NCBI RefSeq assembly: GCF_030269605.1 | Contig: NZ_BSTQ01000004.1 | Span: 248,001-312,000 of the forward strand | Source of the DNA: Lentzea sp. NBRC 105346 | GTDB taxonomy: Bacteria; Actinomycetota; Actinomycetes; Mycobacteriales; Pseudonocardiaceae | Direction of reading: 5' to 3' | Length of the DNA stretch: 64,000 bases | Shown here: in pieces, positions 7,666-16,208 of the stretch | Position numbering within the stretch: position 1 is the stretch's first letter | Layout of the letters: each line of letters opens with the position of its first letter | The notes under the pieces: model-generated | Told to the model about the DNA's origin: nothing | The model's input: the letters and a program-made list of their open reading frames with translations, nothing else | The model's database searches: none | Position numbers and translations under genes: made by a program

Positions 7666-9345
7666 GTGACCGTGTCCCTCACGGAAAAGAGTTCACGACC
7701 GGCCACGGCCGATCTCCTGGCGGGCCACACACTCCTCGGCACGCTGGTGCGGGAGGTCGCGGGCCCGCAACAGCAGACCACCTTGGTGGATGGCCACCTG
7801 CTGGTCCGCCTGCCGCACAGCGGACGGTTGCTGCGGGCGCGGGTGCGCCGCGCCTCGACCGTCGCCGCGCACCGGTTCACCGGACCCGTGCAGGTCCACG
7901 ACTCGGCGGACGACTGGGACGACCTGACCATCGACGAGCTGGCCCGGCTCATCGGCGCCGAGCTCACCTACCGCAGCGGCTACCGCAACGACGAGTTCGT
8001 CGCCCAGGTCACCGCGAGCCGCGACACCCTCGCCGACATCCTGCTGACACGGCCCGCACACCCACAGCGGCCGGTCGGCGGCGTCGCGGGCGACTACCTG
8101 GACTCCGAACAGGCCCTGCTCGCCGGGCACCCCCGGCACCCGGCGCCGAAGTGGCGGTCCGGGGACCCGGCCCAGTGGCGGCGCTTCGCACCGGAGACGC
8201 GCACCGCGTTCCCGTTGCGCTGGCTCGCGAGCGACCAGGTCCTGGAGCACGGCGACTTCGACCGGCATGCGGGAGTCCCGGTGCCGGGCGCGATTCCCGT
8301 TCACCCGTGGCAGTTCCAGCTCGTCCGGCAGGACCCCGAGCTCGGCCCGGTGCTGCGCGCGGCGTTGCGCGACGGCGTCCTGCGCGACCTGGGCGAGATC
8401 GGCCCGGTGTTCCACCCGACCGCGAGCGTCCGCACGCTGTACCAGCCCGAGGCGGACCTGTTCCTCAAGACCAGCCTCAACGTCCGCATCACCAACTGCC
8501 TGCGCAAGAACGCGGCCTACGAGCTGGCGGGCGCGGTCGTGCTCACCGATGTCCTCAGTGGACCGTTCGCGGCCGTCACCGCCAAGTACCCGGACTTCGG
8601 TTTCCTGCCCGAACCCGCCGCCCGCAGCGTCGCGGTGCCCGAGCTCGTCGAGGCGTTCGGCACCATCGCGCGCGGCGGCCTGCGCGAGCACCTGCGTCCG
8701 GGGGAACGGGTGCACCTCGTGGGCACGCTGGCCGCCGAACACCCCGACCCGGCGGGCACGTGCACGCGGCTCGCCGACCTCTGCGATGTCGCCGATCAAC
8801 GCGCCTGGGCGCAGCGGTGGTGGGAGCGTTACGTCCGCATGCTCGTACCTCCGGTGCTGCGGTTGTGGGCCGAGCACGGCGTCGTCCTCGAACCGCACCC
8901 GCAGAACGTCCTGGTCGCCGTCGGCCCGGACCGGATGCCGTCCCGCGTGCTGGTCCGCGACCTGGAGGGCACCAAGCTCATCGGCGACCGGCACACCGCC
9001 ACGCTGGCGGCCATGCCGGCGGACGTGGCGCTGGCCGCGGGCTACGACGACGAACGCGGCTGGAACCGCATCGCGTACTGCCTCTTCGTCAACAACCTGA
9101 CCGAGGTCGCCGCCGCGCTCGCCGACCTGGCGCCGCACCTCGAGGACGACCTGTGGTCGACGCTCTCCGACGTCGTCGCGGAGACGAGCGCCGAGCTCGG
9201 CCACCCGCCGCGGCTGCGGGCGCTGCTCGCCGGTGTTCCGTTGCCCGCCAAGACGAACCTGCTCGTGCGCTGGGAGCGCCGCGCCGACCGGCACGCGGGT
9301 TACGTGCCGTTCCCCAACCCGCTCGGCCAGGGGGAGTTCCTGTGA
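7666..9345 (+). CDS. NIS siderophore synthetase (IucA/IucC family), second copy
   Basis: Second IucA/IucC synthetase, 559 residues. Motifs are complete: AGHPRHPAPKWRSG, IPVHPWQFQLV, HPTASVRTLY, KTSLNVRITNCLRKN (nucleotide binding), LEPHPQNVLV and VLVRDLEGTKL. I chose the GTG at 7666, six bases after GGAG. A TTG at 7660 overlapping the MFS stop is the alternative. It corresponds to PvsD by order. Two synthetases imply two condensations, as in vibrioferrin, where citrate is linked on two sides. Subtype (A, B or C) cannot be settled by eye. Confidence 0.93.
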   Translation: MTVSLTEKSSRPATADLLAGHTLLGTLVREVAGPQQQTTLVDGHLLVRLPHSGRLLRARVRRASTVAAHRFTGPVQVHDSADDWDDLTIDELARLIGAELTYRSGYRNDEFVAQVTASRDTLADILLTRPAHPQRPVGGVAGDYLDSEQALLAGHPRHPAPKWRSGDPAQWRRFAPETRTAFPLRWLASDQVLEHGDFDRHAGVPVPGAIPVHPWQFQLVRQDPELGPVLRAALRDGVLRDLGEIGPVFHPTASVRTLYQPEADLFLKTSLNVRITNCLRKNAAYELAGAVVLTDVLSGPFAAVTAKYPDFGFLPEPAARSVAVPELVEAFGTIARGGLREHLRPGERVHLVGTLAAEHPDPAGTCTRLADLCDVADQRAWAQRWWERYVRMLVPPVLRLWAEHGVVLEPHPQNVLVAVGPDRMPSRVLVRDLEGTKLIGDRHTATLAAMPADVALAAGYDDERGWNRIAYCLFVNNLTEVAAALADLAPHLEDDLWSTLSDVVAETSAELGHPPRLRALLAGVPLPAKTNLLVRWERRADRHAGYVPFPNPLGQGEFL

Positions 9346-10535
9346 CCACAACGATTCCCGCGATCCCGGTGACCGAGGCCGTCACGCGCGCAGCGCTGGA
9401 GGTATCCGGACCGGCGTACCTCTACGACCTGGCGCACCTCGACGCGCACGTCGCCGCGATCCGCGCCCGGACCACGGGCCTTGAGCTGCTGCACGCGGTC
9501 AAGGCCAACCCGGATCCCGGTCTGCTCAAGGTGATCGCCCGGCACGCCGACGGCCTGGAGGTGGCCAGTGGCGGCGAGCTCGCCCACGTCCGGGAGCACG
9601 TGCCCGGCGCGCTGCTCGCGTTCGGCGGCCCCGGGAAGACCGACGCGGAGCTCGCGGCGGCGGTCGCGGCCGGTGTGCACCGCTACCACGTGGAGAGCTT
9701 CTCCGAGCTGCGCCGGCTCAACCGGGCCGCGGCGGAGGCCGGCGTGGTCGCTTCAGTCCTGTTGCGCGTCAACATCTCCACCGGCGACACCGGCGGGGGC
9801 GTCCTGACCATGGGTGGCGTGCCCAGCCCGTTCGGCATGGATCCCGTCGAGGCCGACGCGTGCGTCGCGGCGTTGCCCGACCTCCCCGCGATCGACGTCG
9901 TCGGCGTGCACGCGCACCTCGCGAGCGGTCTCGACGCCGAGGCGTGTGCTGCGCAAGGTGGCGCGATCCTGTTGTGGGCCACGGAGTTCGCGCGACGGCA
10001 CCGGCTGGGGCTGCGCGAGGTCAACGTCGGTGGCGGCATGTCCGTCGAGTACGGGCGGCCGGCCGAGCTGTTCGACTGGCAGAAGTACTCGCGTCAGCTG
10101 CTTTCCCTTGTCCCGCAAGGGTTCGACGGTGTCGTCCGGGTTGAACCGGGCCGGGCCGTCAGCGCGTACTCGGGCTGGTACGCGAGCCGTGTGCTCGACC
10201 TCAAGCGCAGTCACGGCGAATGGTTCGCGGTGTGCGCGGGCGGTACCCACCACCTGCGGACCCCGGCGGCGAAGGGACACGACCAGCCGCTCGTGGTCGT
10301 GCCGGTGGAGTCGTGGACCGAGCCGTGGCCGCGGCGGGCGACCGAGGAGGCCGTCACGTTCGTCGGCCAGCTGTGCACCCCGAAGGACGTGCTGGCCCGG
10401 CGGATCGAGGCGGGGCCGGTGCGGGTGGGTGACGTGGTCCTGTTCGCGATGGCGGGCGCATACGCCTACAACATCAGCCACAGCGACTTCCTCATGCACC
10501 CGCGGCCCGAGGTCCGGCACGTGGGAGCTCGGTGA
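9342..10535 (+). CDS. PLP-dependent type III decarboxylase (PvsE/SbnH-like)
   Basis: Fold-type III PLP enzyme of the ornithine/diaminopimelate decarboxylase group, 397 residues, starting at a GTG that overlaps the previous stop. The PLP lysine is in LHAVKANPDPG (about residue 51). HAHLASG, NVGGGMSVEYG and the phosphate-binding VEPGRAVS follow. The active-site cysteine region of the second domain is GQLCTPKDVL, and the substrate tyrosine region is AYAYNISHSDFL. In vibrioferrin synthesis PvsE decarboxylates the seryl unit to ethanolamine; in staphyloferrin B, SbnH acts on a citryl-diaminopropionate. This gene closes the operon just before a strong hairpin. Confidence 0.92.
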   Translation: MTTTIPAIPVTEAVTRAALEVSGPAYLYDLAHLDAHVAAIRARTTGLELLHAVKANPDPGLLKVIARHADGLEVASGGELAHVREHVPGALLAFGGPGKTDAELAAAVAAGVHRYHVESFSELRRLNRAAAEAGVVASVLLRVNISTGDTGGGVLTMGGVPSPFGMDPVEADACVAALPDLPAIDVVGVHAHLASGLDAEACAAQGGAILLWATEFARRHRLGLREVNVGGGMSVEYGRPAELFDWQKYSRQLLSLVPQGFDGVVRVEPGRAVSAYSGWYASRVLDLKRSHGEWFAVCAGGTHHLRTPAAKGHDQPLVVVPVESWTEPWPRRATEEAVTFVGQLCTPKDVLARRIEAGPVRVGDVVLFAMAGAYAYNISHSDFLMHPRPEVRHVGAR

Positions 10536-10572
10536 CCGGCCGGCTTCCCACCCCCAGTGGGAAGCCGGCCGG
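10536..10572. terminator. Bidirectional hairpin terminator
   Basis: Perfect 16-bp stem (10536-10551 with 10557-10572) around a 5-base loop, between the convergent ends of the siderophore operon and the small secreted-protein gene. It starts directly after the decarboxylase TGA. There is no long T run, as is usual in high-GC actinomycetes. Confidence 0.8.
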
Positions 10573-10577
10573 GAAGC

Positions 10578-11075
10578 TCAGCAGCTGTACCAGTTGCTCC
10601 AGCGGCGGCCGTCGCCGTTGACGCAGTACATCCCGTCGGTCCCGTAGACCTTCAGGGTGATCGAGGTGACCCGGCCCGCGCCGTTGACCGAACGCCTCAG
10701 GACGCGGATTCCGGCGCCGGTGTGGCTGTTGGCGACACCGTTGCCGAGTTGAGTCCAGTGCGGGTTGTTCGGCACCGTGCGGACGATCTTGTGGTCGGTT
10801 TGGACCATCACCCACTCCCTGGTGCCCGTCGCCCAGTCGATCTGCGCGAACGACTGCCCGTTCGTGCAGGCGGCGAGCCTCTTGTCGCTCGGGTAGGGGC
10901 CGGTCAGGATCCACCAGGTGTTCCAGCACGGCCACAGGGGACCGCTCCAGAACACGCCCTGCGAGTTAGTCACGTCGGCGTACCAGGCGTCCGCGCTCGC
11001 GGTGCCGGTCGAGAGACCGCAGAACAGGACCGCGGCGACCATCGCCGTCCAGCGTCGGGCTTTCGTCGTGAGCAT
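10578..11075 (-). CDS. Small secreted protein, function unknown
   Basis: A 165-residue protein with a clear Sec signal peptide (MLTTKARRWTAMVAAVLFCG... cleavage probably after TASA, residue ~28). The ATG at 11075 is preceded by GAAAGGAAA; the frame stays open further upstream but has no signal there. The mature part is rich in Trp, Asn and Gly and has four or five cysteines (PCWNTWW, AACTNG, YCVNG, WYSC), consistent with disulfides outside the cell. I recognise no family. It converges on the siderophore operon with only the hairpin between them. Confidence 0.75.
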   Translation of the reverse strand: MLTTKARRWTAMVAAVLFCGLSTGTASADAWYADVTNSQGVFWSGPLWPCWNTWWILTGPYPSDKRLAACTNGQSFAQIDWATGTREWVMVQTDHKIVRTVPNNPHWTQLGNGVANSHTGAGIRVLRRSVNGAGRVTSITLKVYGTDGMYCVNGDGRRWSNWYSC

Positions 11076-11223
11076 GGAATTTCCTTTCGTTCCAAGACGA
11101 ACCGAGTCTCGCCGCGCCGAACCGCGGTGCGGAGGGATCCCTCGGGGGAGGCTTCCTTGACACGCTGGGCCGAACGGCGTCACCGTGTACGGGGAGTCAC
11201 CACGTCGTCAGGGGAGGCCGACG

Positions 11224-12435
11224 GTGACAGTGCGCAACACCCGGCTGAGGACTGCCCGCGAACAGGCGGGCCTGACCCGCGACGAGCTCGCGGAGCTGGT
11301 CAACGCCCACGTCTGGAACATCCACGGACGCCAGGTCGAGATCGACGCCAACTACGTCGGCAAGCTCGAACGCGGCGTCATCTGCTGGCCATCGGAGGAC
11401 TATCGCGAAGCGCTGCGGGCCGTGTTCCGCGCGGCCGAAGACGGCGAGCTCGGATTCCGCAACACCCGCAAGGCCGAGCGGCCGGCCGGAATCGCCGTGA
11501 CGTCATGGGACATCGCGCAGATCGGGAAGACCGCGGAGATGTTCACCGAGCTGCAGCACACCTACGGCGGATGGTCGATGCGCGAGCTGGTCACCGCCGG
11601 GATGCGGCAGGCGGAACACCTGCTTCAAGCGTCCTGTCCGGACGACCTGCGCGCGTCGCTGCACCACGCCGTCGCGCAGCTCGCGCACACCACGGGCTTC
11701 TCGGCGTTCGACGCCGGCGAGCACGACGTCGCGCGCCGGTACTTCGACTTCGCGCTGCGCTGTGCCGAGGAGAGCGGCGACTGGCACATCCGCGCCTACG
11801 TCCTGTCGTCGCTCGCCCGTCAGGCGACGTGGAGCGGTGACGCGGACGCGGGGCTGACGTTCGCCGAACGCGGGCTGGTGCGAGCCGACCGGCTGACTGC
11901 CACCGAACGCGCGATGCTGCACGCCGCGCGCGCCCGCGCGTTCGCCGCGATGCGCGACGTCCAGGGCACGATCGACGCCGTCGGCGTGGCCGACGAGCAC
12001 TTCGAGCGGTCCTCGCCCGCCGAGGACCAGCCGTGGATGGCGTACTACGACCGCGCGCAGCACTGCGGTGATACCGGCGCCGCACTCGTCGAACTCGCCC
12101 TGCGCGGCGACCGCGTCGACGAGGCGCGGGAGCGGATATCGACCGCGGTCGCCGGACACGGCGAGAACCGGGCGCGGTCCCGGCTGCTCGCACGCCTCCT
12201 GCTGGCCCGGCTGGCGATGGCCGAGGGCGAGGTCGCGGAGGCGGTCACGATCGGCAGCGACGTGCTCGGCGTGTTCGACTCCGTGCGCTCGCGCCGCGTC
12301 GTCGACCAGCTGCTGCTGCTCGACGAGCTCGCCGCCGAATGGCAGCACGTGCCCGCGGTGCAACGGTTCCGCGGCCAGGTCTACGCAGCCAGGCCCCCGC
12401 AGTGCCGGCGGGCGATTGATCAGCGAACGGCCTGA
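11224..12435 (+). CDS. XRE-type transcriptional regulator with TPR-like C-terminus
   Basis: 403 residues from a GTG at 11224, seven bases after GGGGAGG. An N-terminal helix-turn-helix of the Cro/XRE type spans about residues 1-65 (LRTAREQAGLTRDELAELVN ... YVGKLERG). The rest is helical repeats resembling tetratricopeptide repeats, such as ARRYFDFALRCAEESGDWHIRA. This architecture is common in actinomycetes for regulators that sense small molecules or peptides. It ends one base from the convergent SDR gene. The regulated genes are unknown; the secreted-protein gene 150 bp upstream, on the other strand, is a candidate. Confidence 0.82.
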   Translation: MTVRNTRLRTAREQAGLTRDELAELVNAHVWNIHGRQVEIDANYVGKLERGVICWPSEDYREALRAVFRAAEDGELGFRNTRKAERPAGIAVTSWDIAQIGKTAEMFTELQHTYGGWSMRELVTAGMRQAEHLLQASCPDDLRASLHHAVAQLAHTTGFSAFDAGEHDVARRYFDFALRCAEESGDWHIRAYVLSSLARQATWSGDADAGLTFAERGLVRADRLTATERAMLHAARARAFAAMRDVQGTIDAVGVADEHFERSSPAEDQPWMAYYDRAQHCGDTGAALVELALRGDRVDEARERISTAVAGHGENRARSRLLARLLLARLAMAEGEVAEAVTIGSDVLGVFDSVRSRRVVDQLLLLDELAAEWQHVPAVQRFRGQVYAARPPQCRRAIDQRTA

Positions 12436-12436
12436 C

Positions 12437-13426
12437 CTACCGCCGCACCGCGAGCCGCAGCACGGTCGCCGCCGTCAACGCACCGGCGCCGACCATCCAA
12501 CGGTGCTGCCGCAACCAGAGCAGCGGGCTCCGGCTGTGCGCCAGCCGGTCGAACTCGCCGTGTGCGCCGTGATCGGCTACGGCGTCGACCGCCGAGTAGA
12601 GGTTGTCCGGCGCGTCGGGATCACGCGGTTCACCGGTCTGCTGGGACCGGTAGCCGGTGCGGGCCAGATAGCGGTCGAGCAGCCCAGGCGCGATCTTGTT
12701 GGCGGTCACGGTGAGCACGGTCGACGCCCCGAGCAGGTACTCGCGATGGCGGGGGTTGTCGGCCGCGTAGACGATCGCCTGGGCGGCGACCTCGGGTTGG
12801 TAGATCGGCGGCACGGGCTGCGCGTGGCGCGGCAGCCGTGAGCGGACCCAGCCGAACTGCGGGGTGTTCACCGCGGGCAGCTGCACCATCGTGATCCGCA
12901 CGTTCGACCGGTCGTGCAGCAGCTCGCAGCGCAGTGACTCGTAGAGGCCGTACTCGGCGTGCTTCGCGGCGCAATAACCGGTCTGCAGCGGGATGCCGCG
13001 CCGGGCCAGCGCCGAGCCGACGAACACGATCGTGCCGCGGTCGCGCGGCTTCATCCGCGCCAGTGCCGCGCGGGTTCCGTAGGCGGCGCCGAGGTAGGTG
13101 ACCTCGGTGGTGCGTTTGAGCTCGGCGGGCGTGATGTCGGTGAACGAGGCGAACACCGACGAGAAGGCGTTGTTGACCCAGACGTCGATCGGCCCGAGCT
13201 CGCGTTCGATCAGGTCGGCGGCGGCCTCCACCGCCGCGGCGTCGGCGATGTCCAGGCTGATGGGCAGTGCCCGGCCGCCCAGCGCCTCGACGTCCCTCGC
13301 CGCGGCGGCGAGGCCTGTCTCTCCACGTGCGAGCAATGCCACGAGGTCCCCGCGGCGGGCGAACTCGCGCACCGTCGCACGCCCGACGCCCGCGCTCGCC
13401 CCGGTCACCACGACGACGCGGGTCAT
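12437..13426 (-). CDS. Short-chain dehydrogenase/reductase with C-terminal membrane segment
   Basis: Classical SDR, 329 residues. It has cofactor motif TGASAGVG (residues 8-15), NNAF at 85-88, and the catalytic set S138, Y151 and K155 (YCAAK). Acidic and basic residues after strand 2 do not clearly fix NAD versus NADP. An extension beyond the usual ~250 residues ends in a hydrophobic helix and LAVRR, suggesting a membrane tail. Proteins of this shape are often annotated as SDR family oxidoreductases of unknown substrate. The gene overlaps DUF1360 by 4 bases, so they are co-translated. Confidence 0.87.
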   Translation of the reverse strand: MTRVVVVTGASAGVGRATVREFARRGDLVALLARGETGLAAAARDVEALGGRALPISLDIADAAAVEAAADLIERELGPIDVWVNNAFSSVFASFTDITPAELKRTTEVTYLGAAYGTRAALARMKPRDRGTIVFVGSALARRGIPLQTGYCAAKHAEYGLYESLRCELLHDRSNVRITMVQLPAVNTPQFGWVRSRLPRHAQPVPPIYQPEVAAQAIVYAADNPRHREYLLGASTVLTVTANKIAPGLLDRYLARTGYRSQQTGEPRDPDAPDNLYSAVDAVADHGAHGEFDRLAHSRSPLLWLRQHRWMVGAGALTAATVLRLAVRR

Positions 13427-13932
13427 GACTGCTTCTTGATCGACTCACGCGCCGCGTCGTAGCCGATCTGCAGGGCGTCGGAGACGCCGATGGCGGTCAG
13501 CATGGTGGCGACGAGCCGGGTGAGCCGCGGTGCGAACACCATGCCCGCGGTGAACCCCGTCGACACCCAGACCGCCAGGCAGAACGGGCAGGTCAGCAGC
13601 TCACCGGCCGCGTGGCGGACACCGCGTCCGCGCACGGACTCGTTGACCTCGCCCATGCCGGTCTCCTCGTCGAACTCGGCGAACGGCGCGCGCAGCGGCG
13701 AGGTGACGGCGTCCTTGGTGAGCAGCCGGCTCGCCTTGTGCGTCGCGGTACCGAGCAGCAATGTGTCCGGCCACGTCAGGCGGTCCGGTAGCCGCACCCC
13801 GAAGGCGCGGCCGAGCAGGCCCAGCGCCGACACGGTCAGGGTGTAGGTCCCGAGCACCACCGCGTAGCCGCGCACCGGACGGTCCGCGTGTCCCGCGTAC
13901 TTGCGCGCCATCCTCCGCGTGGGAGTCGTCAT
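13423..13932 (-). CDS. DUF1360 membrane protein
   Basis: 169 residues with three or four hydrophobic helices. The hallmark stretch HAAGELLTCPFCLAVWVSTG (about residues 107-126) identifies the DUF1360 family, seen in actinomycetes and Bacillus and of unknown function. THKASRLLTKDAVTSPLR matches the conserved cytoplasmic loop. It is coupled to the SDR gene downstream and to the small basic protein gene upstream by 4-base overlaps, so the three form one operon. Confidence 0.85.
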   Translation of the reverse strand: MTTPTRRMARKYAGHADRPVRGYAVVLGTYTLTVSALGLLGRAFGVRLPDRLTWPDTLLLGTATHKASRLLTKDAVTSPLRAPFAEFDEETGMGEVNESVRGRGVRHAAGELLTCPFCLAVWVSTGFTAGMVFAPRLTRLVATMLTAIGVSDALQIGYDAARESIKKQS

Positions 13933-14255
13933 CGGCCCAGAGCTCGTTGCAGTTGCTGCTTGGTCATCCTCGAGCGTCCCTTGATGTTGCGCTTCTTCGC
14001 CTCGTTGTAGAGCTGTTCCTTCGTCGGTCCCTTGGGACCCTTGCTCCCGGACCGCTGCCCGCCCCGGCTCTGCGGCGACTTGTCCTTTGTGGACGAGCGA
14101 CTGGCGGTCTTGGACTCACCGGACTGCGCGCGGTTCTTGTTCACCGTGCGCGCGGCGATCTCCTCCGCGCGGTCCTCGCCCGCGCCCCGCTTCTTCGCCG
14201 AGGACTTGATGTGCTTGTACTGACGTTCGCGTTTGTTGCTCCAGGCCTGCGGCAT
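13929..14255 (-). CDS. Small basic protein with Rho-N-like C-terminus
   Basis: 108 residues from an ATG preceded by GGGAGGAGAC. An open frame runs on to 14390 without an RBS. It starts MPQAWSNKRERQYKHIK and is very basic. The middle is a disordered Ser/Lys/Gly-rich linker. The end (KEQLYNEAKKRNIKGRS, then MTKQQLQRAL) looks like the Rho termination factor N-terminal helix module that binds nucleic acid. Similar actinomycete proteins are labelled plasmid stabilisation protein, without functional proof. It overlaps DUF1360 by 4 bases. Confidence 0.75.
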   Translation of the reverse strand: MPQAWSNKRERQYKHIKSSAKKRGAGEDRAEEIAARTVNKNRAQSGESKTASRSSTKDKSPQSRGGQRSGSKGPKGPTKEQLYNEAKKRNIKGRSRMTKQQLQRALGR

Positions 14256-14322
14256 GTCTCCTCCCGACCACTGAACCGGCCTTTCCGGATGGCTACCCGC
14301 AACCGGCCGGGGGTACGCACGA

Positions 14323-16104
14323 TCAGGACAGCAGTTCCCGCGCCTTCGTCTTCGCGCCCTCGACCATGAGGTGCCAGGCGGCCGGATCACCCCGCAGGAT
14401 CGCCTCGGTCAGCGACTTGACCTGCTCGAACGTCGCGTGCGGCGGGATCGGCGGCACCTCGGGGTCGCAGCGCACGTCGAGCACCGTGGGCCGGTCGGCG
14501 GCGAGCGCGAGGTCCCATGCCGGCCCGATCTGTTCGGGCTCGTCGACGTTGACCGCCTCGAAGCCGAGGGAGCGCGCGAACGCCGCGTAGTCGACGTCCG
14601 GCAGCGTCTGCGACTCCTCGAACTTCGGCGCTCCGCCCATCGCGCGCAGCTCCCACGTGACCTGGTTGAGGTCGTTGTTGTGGAACACGCAGATCACCAG
14701 CCGCGGATCCGACCACCGGTCGGCATAGCGGCGGATGGTGATCAGCTCGTTCATGCCGTTCATCTGCATCGCGCCGTCTCCGGCGAGCACGACGACCGGC
14801 CGGTCGGGATGCGCGAACTTCGCGCCGACGCCGTACGGCACCCCCGCGCCCATGGTGGCCAGCGTGCCGGACAACGACCCGCGCATCCCGCGGCGCATCC
14901 GCAGGTCGCGGGCATACCAGTTGGTGGACGAACCGGAGTCCGCGGTCACGATCGCGTTCTCGGGCACGCGGCTGGACAGCTCCCACACGACCCGCATCGG
15001 GTTGACGGGATCGGCGGCCACCATGGCCTGTTGCTCCATGGTGTCCCACCATCCGGCGACGTTGCGTTCGATCTTCTCGCGCCACGCCCGGTCCGGCTTG
15101 TGCGCAACGAGGTCCGCCAGCCGCGTGAGCGTCGTCTTCGCGTCGCCGACGAGGTTGACCTCGGTCGGGTACCGCATGCCGATGAACTTGCCGTCGATGT
15201 CGATCTGGATGCCGCGCGCCTGGCCGAACTCCGGCAGGAACTGCGAGTACGGGAAGTTCGAGCCGACGATCAGCAGGGTGTCGCAGTCACGCATCAGCTC
15301 GTAGCTCGGTCGGGTGCCGAGCAACCCGATGGAACCGGTCACGTACGGCAGGTCGTCGGGCAGCACGTCCTTGCCCAGCAAGGCTTTCGCTACCCCGGCA
15401 CCGGTGAGCTCGGCGATCCGCTCGACCTCGGCGGCCGCCGACCGCGCGCCCTGGCCGACGAGGACGGCGACCTTCTCGCCGGCGTTGAGGATCTCCGCCG
15501 CCCGCTGGAGTTCCTCCTGTGGCGGCACGACTTCCGCCCGCGGCGCGCTCGGCGGGCTGGACGGGATCTGCTTGAACGCGTGTTGTGGCGGCGTGTATTC
15601 CGCCTCCTGCACGTCACCGGGAATGATCACAACCGTGGGGCAGCGCTCGGCGAGCGCCACGCGGATCGCGCGGTCGATCGCGTTGGGCAGCTGGGCGGGG
15701 ACGTTCACCTCGACGAGGTACTCGCTCGCGACGTCCTTGCACAGCGACTGGAGGTCGACCTCCTGCTGGTAGCTGCCGCCCATGGCGCTGCGCGCGGTCT
15801 GCCCGACGATCGCGACGACCGGCACGTGGTCGAGCTTCGCGTCGTACAACCCGTTGAGCAGGTGGATCGCTCCGGGACCCGACGTGGCCAGGCACACCCC
15901 GACCCGGCCGGAGAACTTGGCGTACCCGACCGCCGCGAGCGCGGCCATCTCCTCGTGCCGGACCTGGATGAAGCGGGGCCGGTCCTCCGCCTTGCCGAAC
16001 GCGGCGACGAGGCCGTTGATCCCGTCACCCGGATAGGCGAACACCTGATCGACCTGCCAGTCCCGCAACCTGGACAGCACGTGGTCGGCGACCGTCTCGG
16101 GCAT
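14323..16104 (-). CDS. Thiamine pyrophosphate-requiring enzyme (pyruvate oxidase/acetolactate synthase family)
   Basis: 593 residues, typical for the family: N-terminal PYR domain, central FAD/DHS-like domain and C-terminal PP domain. The catalytic glutamate is in VRHEEMA (E51). The TPP/Mg motif starts GDGAMQMNGMNELIT near residue 441 and ends with HNNDLNQ. The sequence looks more like pyruvate oxidase/quinone dehydrogenase (PoxB-like) or generic TPP-requiring proteins than true acetolactate synthase, and no regulatory subunit gene is adjacent. It lies 67 bp downstream of the small basic protein gene's promoter region and is transcribed in the same direction. The substrate is uncertain. Confidence 0.88.
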   Translation of the reverse strand: MPETVADHVLSRLRDWQVDQVFAYPGDGINGLVAAFGKAEDRPRFIQVRHEEMAALAAVGYAKFSGRVGVCLATSGPGAIHLLNGLYDAKLDHVPVVAIVGQTARSAMGGSYQQEVDLQSLCKDVASEYLVEVNVPAQLPNAIDRAIRVALAERCPTVVIIPGDVQEAEYTPPQHAFKQIPSSPPSAPRAEVVPPQEELQRAAEILNAGEKVAVLVGQGARSAAAEVERIAELTGAGVAKALLGKDVLPDDLPYVTGSIGLLGTRPSYELMRDCDTLLIVGSNFPYSQFLPEFGQARGIQIDIDGKFIGMRYPTEVNLVGDAKTTLTRLADLVAHKPDRAWREKIERNVAGWWDTMEQQAMVAADPVNPMRVVWELSSRVPENAIVTADSGSSTNWYARDLRMRRGMRGSLSGTLATMGAGVPYGVGAKFAHPDRPVVVLAGDGAMQMNGMNELITIRRYADRWSDPRLVICVFHNNDLNQVTWELRAMGGAPKFEESQTLPDVDYAAFARSLGFEAVNVDEPEQIGPAWDLALAADRPTVLDVRCDPEVPPIPPHATFEQVKSLTEAILRGDPAAWHLMVEGAKTKARELLS

Positions 16105-16162
16105 GGTTTCCCTCCAAGTTCGCTCGTCCTCCGGGCCTACCCCCTCAGCTGATCGTCAACAC

Positions 16163-16188
16163 ACACCCGGTGCGGATGCACCGGGTGT
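16163..16188 (-). terminator. Hairpin terminator after chitinase gene
   Basis: An 11-bp perfect stem (16163-16173 with 16178-16188) and a GGAT loop sit 20 bp past the chitinase stop on the minus strand, upstream of the TPP-enzyme start. Confidence 0.7.
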
Positions 16189-16208
16189 CTGTCCTCTCTG
16201 GACGGGGA

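Noticed and set aside
7521-9341. Upstream extension of the decarboxylase frame to about 1000 codons
   Set aside because: It is a shadow of the NIS synthetase gene; the PLP enzyme begins at the GTG overlapping the synthetase stop.
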